A DNA stretch of 64,000 bases from positions 1 through 64,000 of the forward strand of contig NZ_JONM01000007.1 of the NCBI RefSeq assembly GCF_000711875.1, in the 5' to 3' direction. Both the position numbers and the translations under genes were made by a program. The DNA is from Andreprevotia chitinilytica DSM 18519 (GTDB taxonomy: Bacteria; Pseudomonadota; Gammaproteobacteria; Burkholderiales; Chitinibacteraceae). Within the stretch, counting starts at the first letter, position 1. Every line of letters begins with the position of its first letter. The notes under the pieces were generated by a model, which was not told where the DNA came from, did no database searches, and was given only the letters and a program-made list of their open reading frames with translations. Positions 19,753 through 26,772 of the stretch are shown here, piece after piece.

Positions 19753-19831
19753 AGTGTTGAATCGACCATTCCACTTGTCGAGCCTCACCGCAACCTTTGA
19801 TGAGCAGGGTCACCAAGCGTTGCGGCATGCG

Positions 19832-20875
19832 TCATTGATATGTCACGGTAAACGTCGCCGATCCGTTCGCGATACCCGGTTTGACAGTTGTCGCGGTCTG
19901 GTAATAGTGAGCAATAAACGGAACCGACAGATTCGTCGTCGCCATCGGGAAAGCGCCAATCTTCCACGGCGTATTGAAGGTAACCGCCGTTCGGGATGAG
20001 GCGTCCCCCTTGAGCACCTGAATGCCCAAGCCATCAGCTGCACCACTCACAGCAGACAAGGCCAGCACGCCTTGATTGGCGTAGTTGGTCACAGCAGTGC
20101 CACCAAGCTGCATGTAGACCCCGAAAGTGCCGGCCGTGACGGTGTTGCAGGTCAGATCGATATTGAACGCCTTGTCGGCCGATGTAGTGCCCACTGCGCT
20201 GCCGAAGCCACTGGCCCGGTTTGCAGCAACTTGCCCCAGATCCACGGCGATCGAGCTGTTCCTGACCGAGCAGGTATTCGCCTGAAAGCTGACGTTGCTC
20301 AGCCCGGCAACGAAAAAATTGGCCGGGTCGGTGGTCTGATCCGGAGCCGCCGACGCAATACTGGCAACCGCTTGCAAGTCCGTAGCAATCGTGCCGCTGG
20401 TTTGGGTAGCCCCCGTTTTGACCAATTCGAGATCAACAATCGCGCGGACCAAAGTGCCATCGATCGTCGGCACGTAGTAATTGCTGACACTGGTGCCGGT
20501 ATTGAACCCTTTTGCCGTGTTGCCACGGTCTCCTTTATACGTCAGATAGAGCGATAGCCCATTGCCAAGGCTCATATCCTTACGGTAGAACCACGCATCC
20601 TCGGCCTTGCCTGTGACGGAGGCCTTGCCGCAGTCGGCAGTGATGGTTACGCCGGAAGCACTCCAGAGCACGGTGCCGATTGGTGTATCGGCCGAGATGT
20701 TAAGCGACGGTAGTCTTGCAAGGGTGCCTGATGTCTGCACGTCACATTTGATCCGGGCGAACGCACTGGGGGCCAGCCCGAGACCGGCGACGATTGCAAT
20801 CAGCGCGCCAAGACGCGCCAGCGGGATCGAAACACCGCGCGGCAACGCATGAATCATTGCTGTCATTTTGTGCAT
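19832..20875 (-). CDS. Fimbrial tip adhesin (two-domain pilin)
   Basis: A 347-residue protein, twice the length of a pilin, so probably the tip adhesin of the chaperone-usher fimbria. It has a signal peptide (cleavage near SAFA-RIKCDV, about residue 41), an N-terminal lectin-like domain (about 42-200) and a C-terminal pilin domain (about 205-347) starting FQANTCSVRNSSIAVDLGQV and ending SATFTVTYQ, the beta strand that the chaperone completes and that donates to polymerisation. The ATG at 20875 has AGGA about 9 nt upstream. Last gene of the operon; its receptor is unknown. Confidence 0.85.
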   Translation of the reverse strand: MHKMTAMIHALPRGVSIPLARLGALIAIVAGLGLAPSAFARIKCDVQTSGTLARLPSLNISADTPIGTVLWSASGVTITADCGKASVTGKAEDAWFYRKDMSLGNGLSLYLTYKGDRGNTAKGFNTGTSVSNYYVPTIDGTLVRAIVDLELVKTGATQTSGTIATDLQAVASIASAAPDQTTDPANFFVAGLSNVSFQANTCSVRNSSIAVDLGQVAANRASGFGSAVGTTSADKAFNIDLTCNTVTAGTFGVYMQLGGTAVTNYANQGVLALSAVSGAADGLGIQVLKGDASSRTAVTFNTPWKIGAFPMATTNLSVPFIAHYYQTATTVKPGIANGSATFTVTYQ

Positions 20876-20964
20876 AGTTAATTGTCCTGTTCATCTTCCG
20901 GCACGGCGGGACGCGCCATTTCGCGCCCCGCCTGCCATCGATCATTACGCAAATACCTGCCGGT

Positions 20965-23625
20965 TCATTTCGCCGGCTTTGCTTCCTGCTGCGCGTGACC
21001 AGCCGCGATCAACTGTGCTTGGCATGACGCTTGCAGGCGCTCAAAAGCGGAAGGGGCCACACCGGCTTCGGGCTCGGGCAAAGCAACATCGATCCTGCAT
21101 CGCTGCTCGTTGCCCTCACCCCACGTCACCGTCAACCGGGCTTGCGGGTTACTGATCCGCGCATAGATGAGACTGCCCTGACTCACGGTGCCTACGTTGT
21201 CGCCGTGCTCATCGGATACCGTGGCACCAAGCGGCAGTGCCTCGCCATCGGGCTGCTGCGACTTGATCAACACCGCACGCCCGGAAACGGTCGGATATTT
21301 GAGCATGACCACTGCCCCGGCCCGAGGTGCGACCTGCTGACTGGTCATTTGCAACTCGACATCGGCAGGCAGCCCTTGTGGGTCCAGCACGACCTCGTTG
21401 CGCCGGTACGGGGTCAGGTATGGCACCACGCCAAATCCACGCGGGTCCAGTTTCAGACCTGGGTAGTTGAGTATTTTCACCCCGGCCGCAGCCGGGGCTT
21501 CCACCACGGCAAAGGTATCGGCCACATACGGCGTTGCGGTTATGCCGCCGGGATGCGCAACCAGAGAGCCGCTCATGCCCATGGAGCCACCGTAGTAATT
21601 CGAGCCCTTGCCATAGCTCGCCCGCAATGTGGCGAACGGGCTGCGATACTGCCCAGCCAGGTTGCCCGCCGTCGTATTGTCCTGGCTGCGGGCCAGCATG
21701 GCGCTGTAGCTGAATTCGTTGTCCTCACCAGCCACGCCGGTCACGCTGGTTTGCCCGGAATTGTGACCAGCACCGTCATGCATCATGTTGAAATTGAGCT
21801 GTGGCGCTTTGGCTTCGCGGCCCAGCGGCATCGATACGCCCAACATGTATTGGGTATCGATCTGGCTATCCAGCGTGCGGGCCCGATTGACCGACAAGCT
21901 GTAGTTCGCGATGCCGATCCGGTTGCTGTAACCCGCCTGGAATTGCGTATCGCTGCCGGAGCGATCCCAGTAGTTCTGGGTGAATCCGCTCAGATAGAAC
22001 TCGCCCCAGGGATCGCCCAGTGACTGGTTGGCAAGGAGCGACAACCGGTTGCGGGGCCGCCAGACATTGGCAGCATCGCGCCCGACGAGGCCACGACGGA
22101 CGTTGTCGGAGAAATACAGCGCGCTGTTGAAATCCAGGAAGCCACGGGACGAAAAGCGGTACGCCGCTACCGAAATGTTGCTGTTCGTTTCGGTAAACAA
22201 CTTGCTGTAGGTGGCCCGGACACTGGTGCCGTTCATGCTCTGACCGGCGACAGCCGTACGCGCGCCGGAGATATCCAGTGCAAATGCACCAAGCGGCGTA
22301 CTGAACGCCCCCCCGATCAGTGCCGAGGCATAATCGTTGTTGCCCAAGACCCCGCCGTAGGCAGACAGCGTGTTCGACAAACCCAGCTGCAGGGTGCCTT
22401 GCAGCACACTCGGCGTGTATGACAGCGGCGCATTGCGAACCGTACCGGCCATCACGTTGTAACGGATTGCACCCGGACGCAATAGTTGAGCCACCGATGC
22501 ATAGGGAACCTTGAACGTGCGCTCGCGCCCATCCGCTTCCTTCACCGTGACTTCGAGATCGCCGCCATAGCCGGTCTGATACAGGTCATCGATTTCGAAC
22601 GGCCCAGGCGGCACGGAGACGTCATAGAGCACCGAGCCGTTCTGCCGGATCGTCACCCGTGCGTTGGTTTCCGCTGTGCCGTGTATCACAGGGGCATAGC
22701 CACGTTGCGATTCCGGCAGCATGCGGTCATCGCTAGCCAGTTGCGCGCCACGGAAAGAAATGGTGTCGAATACGTCGCCGCTGGTATTCGCGTCGCCTAG
22801 CGTCAAGCGCCCTTTGATCGGGGTGATGTCCCGCTGCACATAAGTGTTGAGCACGTTGTATTGCCGGGAGGCACCTTCAGTCCACGACAAAGAGCCGTTG
22901 TGCCGGAAATACCAGTCACCGACGTTTAAACCCGCATTCAAGCCGAGCGACACGGAATCAGTACTCACGCCCCGCACCACGTTTCGATACACGTTGGCGG
23001 TATAGCCGAGCATGCCGGCAGTCACGCCGCTATCCCATAGCAGCGGGTCAACGTATTCACGCGCCGTACGGCGCAAGGCGATTTGCGGAATGTTGACGTC
23101 CAGGCGCAACTCACCGCTATCAAATGCCGCCTTGGCATCGGGAATAACGCGCTGTAGATCCACACACGCATTGGGTGCGGCAAGCTCCGCCAACAGCGCT
23201 GCGTCCAGCCCGCTAAGGTTGACGCCGAGCTTATCCAGCTGCGCCCGGTTGAAGCAGATACGTGTTTCTCCAGTCGCGACATCCGTTTGCAGCACAACGT
23301 CATCACGGCCGATCAGTCGGCCATTCAGCGCGATATCGGCACGGTAGCGGCCCGGCAGCAGCGGGTTGCCTTTCTCGAACCGGGACAGATCAACGGTGCC
23401 GCCTGGCATGGCCGGCAGAAAATCCGGATCGAACGTCGCTTGGGCAAGTGTCGGCTTACGAGCGGGTTGGGTGGCTGGCTGCGAAGGCAACGCTTCATCT
23501 GCAACAGCCATCAGCGGCGCAAATGAGAAAGCGGCCAACATGGCATATAGCGGTCTCAGCCTTGGCAAGGGCCTGGGCGGGGATACTCGGGTGCGGTATC
23601 CGGCAAGCCGGCGTGACTGTTTCAT
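20965..23625 (-). CDS. Fimbrial outer-membrane usher (FimD/PapC family)
   Basis: An 886-residue outer-membrane usher that assembles and secretes chaperone-subunit complexes. Domains: signal peptide (to about residue 43), N-terminal periplasmic domain (about 60-190, starting ATFDPDFLPA and including ICFNRAQLDKLGV), the 24-strand beta barrel with plug (about 200-720) and C-terminal domains (about 740-886). Cysteines in the N-terminal (C..ANACVDLQ) and C-terminal parts (CRIDVALP, CQAQLIAAG) are placed as in PapC/FimD. Possible starts are GTG 23637, ATG 23634 and ATG 23625; the last has GGA at good distance. It is followed 89 bp later by the adhesin. Confidence 0.93.
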   Translation of the reverse strand: MKQSRRLAGYRTRVSPPRPLPRLRPLYAMLAAFSFAPLMAVADEALPSQPATQPARKPTLAQATFDPDFLPAMPGGTVDLSRFEKGNPLLPGRYRADIALNGRLIGRDDVVLQTDVATGETRICFNRAQLDKLGVNLSGLDAALLAELAAPNACVDLQRVIPDAKAAFDSGELRLDVNIPQIALRRTAREYVDPLLWDSGVTAGMLGYTANVYRNVVRGVSTDSVSLGLNAGLNVGDWYFRHNGSLSWTEGASRQYNVLNTYVQRDITPIKGRLTLGDANTSGDVFDTISFRGAQLASDDRMLPESQRGYAPVIHGTAETNARVTIRQNGSVLYDVSVPPGPFEIDDLYQTGYGGDLEVTVKEADGRERTFKVPYASVAQLLRPGAIRYNVMAGTVRNAPLSYTPSVLQGTLQLGLSNTLSAYGGVLGNNDYASALIGGAFSTPLGAFALDISGARTAVAGQSMNGTSVRATYSKLFTETNSNISVAAYRFSSRGFLDFNSALYFSDNVRRGLVGRDAANVWRPRNRLSLLANQSLGDPWGEFYLSGFTQNYWDRSGSDTQFQAGYSNRIGIANYSLSVNRARTLDSQIDTQYMLGVSMPLGREAKAPQLNFNMMHDGAGHNSGQTSVTGVAGEDNEFSYSAMLARSQDNTTAGNLAGQYRSPFATLRASYGKGSNYYGGSMGMSGSLVAHPGGITATPYVADTFAVVEAPAAAGVKILNYPGLKLDPRGFGVVPYLTPYRRNEVVLDPQGLPADVELQMTSQQVAPRAGAVVMLKYPTVSGRAVLIKSQQPDGEALPLGATVSDEHGDNVGTVSQGSLIYARISNPQARLTVTWGEGNEQRCRIDVALPEPEAGVAPSAFERLQASCQAQLIAAGHAQQEAKPAK

Positions 23626-23791
23626 TATTTCCATCACCAGTGCGCAAATTTGGTCAAAACGCGCCCTGCGTACGCATGCGGCGTTCGCTGGGCATTTGTC
23701 AGAATCGGAAGTAGCGGGGAAAGAAACGTGGTGGTTTGCACCACGTCTTTCTGCTCGCCAGGTATGTAAAACGGATGTGGCCGAACGGGCG

Positions 23792-24589
23792 TCAGCGCGA
23801 CGGGCTAACCGTATTGGGCTCGCGCGGTGCCGGGCTCAACAGAGCCTTGCCGCCAGAAGGGCCGCCGTAGTCGTTGATGACGGTAAAACCAAGTTCGGCG
23901 GATGCCGAAGGCGATTTATTCGCCAAGCCATCGATCACAAAAACGTGCGAGGCACCTGGAGTCACCATCGCGCTATCGTGGGTTTCATGGGACTTCTCGC
24001 CATCCGTTATGCTCACGCTGGCGATACTGACGTTGTACGGTGTCGGATTGGTGGCCTGTACAGCGAAGCCTTTGCCATCCGGTGCTGGCACCGATGACCA
24101 GACGATCTGGCCCGGTGCTTTCCCGCTGCCCTCGCTATCCAGCCCCTTGGGCCGGAAGAAAATCTTGATACGGGTGCGGAACGCCATCTGTAGCAGGTTC
24201 GCACCTTCCTTGGCCTCTGCTTTTGGCGGAATCTCCAGCACGTTCAGCCAGAATACGGATTCCTTATCGCCGGGCAGTGGCTCACGGGTGAACATGACGC
24301 GGAGCGTCTGTCCCTTGCCGGGATCGACCCGGAAAATCGGCGGCGTCAATACAAATGGCACTTCAATGTCGTTCGGCCGGGAAGACGGATCGCCTTTATC
24401 CACCCACGCCTGCACCAGTGCCGGATATTCACCGTTGTTCTCCAGCTTTACGCTGACCTCGCGCGCGCTTTCGGGGTAGATCACTCGCGTACCGGCAATC
24501 ACGATACTGGCCTGCACAGGCACGGCCAGACAAACAGCTACCATGCTCACGACGCCGAGGAGCATCCACCCAAAGAATCGTTGCAGCAT
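23792..24589 (-). CDS. Fimbrial periplasmic chaperone (PapD/FimC family)
   Basis: A 265-residue periplasmic chaperone that folds pilins by donor-strand complementation. Signal peptide cleavage lies near VQASIVIAGTRVIYP. Two immunoglobulin-like domains follow, with the conserved EVSVKLENNGEYPALVQAW (edge strand), PPIFRVDPGKGQTLRVMF (subunit-binding strand with its Arg) and VFWLNVLEIPP. The ATG at 24589 was chosen because GGAGG sits 5 nt upstream; the open frame extends to a TTG at 24601 without a ribosome site. Second gene of the operon, after the major pilin. Confidence 0.94.
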   Translation of the reverse strand: MLQRFFGWMLLGVVSMVAVCLAVPVQASIVIAGTRVIYPESAREVSVKLENNGEYPALVQAWVDKGDPSSRPNDIEVPFVLTPPIFRVDPGKGQTLRVMFTREPLPGDKESVFWLNVLEIPPKAEAKEGANLLQMAFRTRIKIFFRPKGLDSEGSGKAPGQIVWSSVPAPDGKGFAVQATNPTPYNVSIASVSITDGEKSHETHDSAMVTPGASHVFVIDGLANKSPSASAELGFTVINDYGGPSGGKALLSPAPREPNTVSPSR

Positions 24590-24620
24590 TGCAGCCTCCA
24601 ATTCATTTCTTCACTCAGTA

Positions 24621-24650
24621 AGAGGGGCCGCCAAGGTTGGCCGCCCCTCT
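24621..24650 (-). promoter_or_regulatory. Intercistronic hairpin between pilin and chaperone genes
   Basis: AGAGGGGC pairs with GCCCCTCT, and inside it GCCAA with TTGGC-type pairing extends the stem. There is no U-run. In this position such a hairpin can protect the pilin mRNA 3' end or lower read-through into the chaperone and usher genes. Confidence 0.5.
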
Positions 24651-24712
24651 TCTACCATCACCCTGGTGCGAAAGCCGTTTAACTGGCGCTCCGCACCTGA
24701 GACTGCATCGGC

Positions 24713-25258
24713 TTAGATGTAGTCGATCGAGTAAGTCACGGAGGACGTCACGTCACCCGCGCCAGCAGCGCCGGTCGCAGCATAGCGGCCGCCGTAGCTC
24801 AGCGTGGCGGCATTGCCGGTTACGGTGACTGCAGCGGCAGTGCGCTGGGCCTGATCACCCGGGACGATCTTCACATCGCTGGCATTGGTCAGTTGCACCT
24901 GGACGTTGGCGGCAGCCGTTGTCGCGGTGTTCTTCAGGTTGCCGGTCGCGTTATCAACACCGGTGCCGTTTTCAAAGAAAGCGCGAACCGAGGTAGCCGT
25001 TGCGCATTCGGTGAGCTTGATATCGAACTTGGTTGCGCCAGCCACGCTGCCGGACGCCAGGCTGGTGGTTGTCACCGTCGGCAGAACCACGGTAGCGTCC
25101 TTGGCGCCGCTGCCGTTTACGTCGATCTTGCAAGTCGCGGCAGTTACCTTGCCGGTGAAGGTGATGGTGCCATCGCTGGCAGCGGCAGCGCCGGAAGTCA
25201 GCGCAAGCGAAACGATGGTCGAAGCTGCAAATGCGCCCAGCGCAAATTTCTTGTTCAT
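24713..25258 (-). CDS. Major fimbrial subunit (type 1-like pilin)
   Basis: A 181-residue structural pilin. Signal peptide MNKKFALGAFAASTIVSLAL...AAAA (cleavage near residue 27), then mature DGTITFTGKVTAATCKI with the first disulfide cysteine, the second in KLTECATATSV, and the C-terminal strand SSVTYSIDYI with the penultimate Tyr recognised by the chaperone. First gene of the four-gene minus-strand operon pilin-chaperone-usher-adhesin. Ribosome site AAAGGG about 8 nt before the ATG. The AT-rich 290 bp upstream must contain the promoter. Confidence 0.94.
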   Translation of the reverse strand: MNKKFALGAFAASTIVSLALTSGAAAASDGTITFTGKVTAATCKIDVNGSGAKDATVVLPTVTTTSLASGSVAGATKFDIKLTECATATSVRAFFENGTGVDNATGNLKNTATTAAANVQVQLTNASDVKIVPGDQAQRTAAAVTVTGNAATLSYGGRYAATGAAGAGDVTSSVTYSIDYI

Positions 25259-25548
25259 GATTTAACCCTTTTAATACAAACCGAATAAAAATTACACAAT
25301 TCCCGCCAACAAAAAACCCAAGCTGGGAAGTCATAAATTGACGAGGCCATTATCGTAAAAACCACAACAAACCCGCTATAAGAATTCCCTTAAAACCGCC
25401 AAAACCATGAAACAAAAATCATGCCAACCAAATGAAATTCACTTTCAATGAATGGGTACGCTGCATTTCAAAAATGCAACCATCCCCACCATCAGAATCA
25501 TCTTAATCTGGCATTGCGAGTTAAACTGGACAAACCACGTCATTTCCC
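25259..25548. other. AT-rich intergenic region upstream of the pilin gene
   Basis: About 290 bp between the pilin start and the terminator of the peptide-export cluster. It is markedly AT-rich compared with the neighbourhood and should carry the fimbrial promoter and regulatory sites. No convincing gene is seen; a 46-codon frame at 25445-25585 on the minus strand is discussed among the rejected items. Confidence 0.6.
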
Positions 25549-25585
25549 GAAAAAAATGGGAAATCGATACAACCCGATTCCCCAT
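25549..25585 (-). terminator. Rho-independent terminator of the peptide-export cluster
   Basis: On the minus strand, ATGGGGAATCG - GGTTGTAT - CGATTTCCCAT: an 11-bp stem with one G-U pair, an 8-base loop and then six U residues. It lies 54 bp after the last double-glycine peptide gene and marks the 3' end of the cluster. Confidence 0.88.
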
Positions 25586-25638
25586 CAAGTTCTCCTACCC
25601 CTCAATGACCGGGTTAATCAGGAGACAACATTTTTCGA

Positions 25639-25887
25639 TTATTTACGGCGAAACAACGACCAACCGCCCCAAATAGCGGCAGCAGCGGCGGCGACAGCAA
25701 CCGCAGCGACAACAACCCCAAACCCCGTGCCGATTTCACCAGCATTGGTAGGGCCTAGCGTAAAACCAGCACCGCTAGAGGAACCGTTGCTCCCACCGAA
25801 CAAAGCGCGGATTGCATCCATCACGGATGAAGTCGTTATTGCCCCTCCTGATACAGCATTTACCTCGATCACATTCAAAGTACGCAT
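25639..25887 (-). CDS. Double-glycine-leader peptide 4 (microcin/bacteriocin-like precursor)
   Basis: An 82-residue precursor. The first 15 residues MRTLNVIEVNAVSGG are a double-glycine leader almost identical in pattern to that of microcin V (MRTLTLNELDSVSGG): Leu at -12, Glu at -8, Val at -4 and Gly-Gly at -2/-1. Cleavage would release a 67-residue core with a Ser/Gly-rich middle (GGSNGSSSGAGFTLG) and a strongly hydrophobic Ala/Val helix (about residues 53-75) ending WSLFRRK. The basic end after a membrane helix would suit a pore-forming or membrane-inserting peptide. Ribosome site AGGGAAG. Last gene before the terminator. The antimicrobial role is inferred; a signalling or adhesive role is possible. 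Confidence 0.8.
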   Translation of the reverse strand: MRTLNVIEVNAVSGGAITTSSVMDAIRALFGGSNGSSSGAGFTLGPTNAGEIGTGFGVVVAAVAVAAAAAAIWGGWSLFRRK

Positions 25888-25983
25888 ATCAACTTCCCTG
25901 TGTGTTAAATCTAATCATTTGGCAAAAAACATCAACTGAGCCCGTATTACCAAGCATCTGGCAAAGGCAGACTCATTTGTCCG

Positions 25984-26187
25984 TCATTTCCGAATCAGGC
26001 CGCCAAATAAGCCTAAAAAGGTCGAAGTAATGAGCGAGCCAATTGCACCGCCAATCGCTTTTGCAAAGGATGCGTTTAGGGTGGTTGCCGCCGCCTTGAG
26101 TTTACCAATACCATCCAGCACCCACGCCTTGGCGTCGAACACGCCGCCAGAGACGGCTTCTACTTCGCGAACATTCAATTCACGCAT
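25984..26187 (-). CDS. Double-glycine-leader peptide 3 (microcin/bacteriocin-like precursor)
   Basis: A 67-residue precursor with leader MRELNVREVEAVSGG (Gly-Gly at 14-15) and a 52-residue core. The core starts VFDAKAWVLDGIGKLKAA and ends GGAIGSLITSTFLGLFGGLIRK: amphipathic, Lys-containing in the first half and Gly-rich hydrophobic in the second, with several small-x3-small spacings of the kind found in class II bacteriocins. No cysteine, so no disulfide. Ribosome site AGGTG 8 nt before the ATG. It is followed 96 bp later by peptide 4 and preceded by a hairpin. Too short to place in a named family by eye. Confidence 0.82.
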   Translation of the reverse strand: MRELNVREVEAVSGGVFDAKAWVLDGIGKLKAAATTLNASFAKAIGGAIGSLITSTFLGLFGGLIRK

Positions 26188-26237
26188 TTAAATTCACCTA
26201 TCCGATTGAATTATCTGAACTGAAAACAAGCAAGAAA

Positions 26238-26261
26238 GCGATCGGCACGAATGCCGACCGC
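26238..26261 (-). terminator. Attenuator-like hairpin between peptides 2 and 3
   Basis: On the minus strand, GCGGTCGGCA-TTCG-TGCCGATCGC: a 10-bp stem with one G-U pair and a stable TTCG tetraloop, followed by a T-rich but interrupted tract (TTTCTTGCTTGTTTT). It may partly terminate or protect the upstream mRNA. Confidence 0.5.
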
Positions 26262-26343
26262 CTTCCATCACTGCGGAATCAGACAACAGCGCTTTAGATT
26301 GCACTGATGCCTTAGCTCAGCAGCACATCCCGTTCCATCCGAA

Positions 26344-26661
26344 TTAGACCTTGGGCGTCGAAGTGGTCGGGTCGCTCCAAGTTTTGGTGGAGTCGTTGAA
26401 AAGTTTCACAGTGGCATCCCAGTCGTTCACGAAGCCGAATAGGCCGCCTTGAACAACACCCAGCACACCACCAACGATTGCACCTACTGCATTACCGAGC
26501 AGGCCAAACCCGAGGAGGCCGCCACCGCTACCACCATTGGCACTGCCCTTGGCTGCGCCAATCGAAGCACCCGTAACTGCACCCAGGACCATCGAACCGA
26601 GACGGCTGAAAAAACCAGTACCGGAAACCGCTTCAACTTCCATTACGTTCAATTCACGCAT
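26344..26661 (-). CDS. Double-glycine-like-leader peptide 2 (microcin/bacteriocin-like precursor)
   Basis: A 105-residue precursor with leader MRELNVMEVEAVSGTG. It matches peptide 3 through VSG, but the expected Gly at -1 is Thr (or the pair is split as G-T-G), an odd cleavage site for a C39 peptidase. The core is extremely Gly-rich (GSANGGSGGGLLGFGLLGNA, then GGVLGVVQGGLFGF) and ends in a more polar tail NDWDATVKLFNDSTKTWSD. The start at 26661 follows AAAGGTG at good distance; an upstream in-frame ATG at 26679 overlaps that site. First of three tandem peptide genes, 112 bp after the transporter. Confidence 0.8.
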   Translation of the reverse strand: MRELNVMEVEAVSGTGFFSRLGSMVLGAVTGASIGAAKGSANGGSGGGLLGFGLLGNAVGAIVGGVLGVVQGGLFGFVNDWDATVKLFNDSTKTWSDPTTSTPKV

Positions 26662-26772
26662 TTTAAAAACACCTTTCATTAAATTGCCGGGAGCATGTCA
26701 GAGGCCCCTCCCGACTTCGGCCATTTCCATACCGGCGGCGCCGGTACGAAAAATTCGGTTTTGCTTGTTTCG

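Noticed and set aside
25445-25585. A 46-codon minus-strand frame with a strong AGGAGA ribosome site, encoding a small hydrophobic protein (VVSISHFFREMTWFV ... KMILMVGMVAFL), directly after peptide 4; would be an attractive immunity gene.
   Set aside because: Its ATG is the first base triplet of the 11-bp stem of a textbook rho-independent terminator, so most transcripts would stop within it. Kept only as a remote possibility.
25452-25676. Plus-strand 74-codon frame antisense to the end of the peptide cluster.
   Set aside because: AT-rich non-coding composition and it runs through the terminator and the 3' end of peptide 4.
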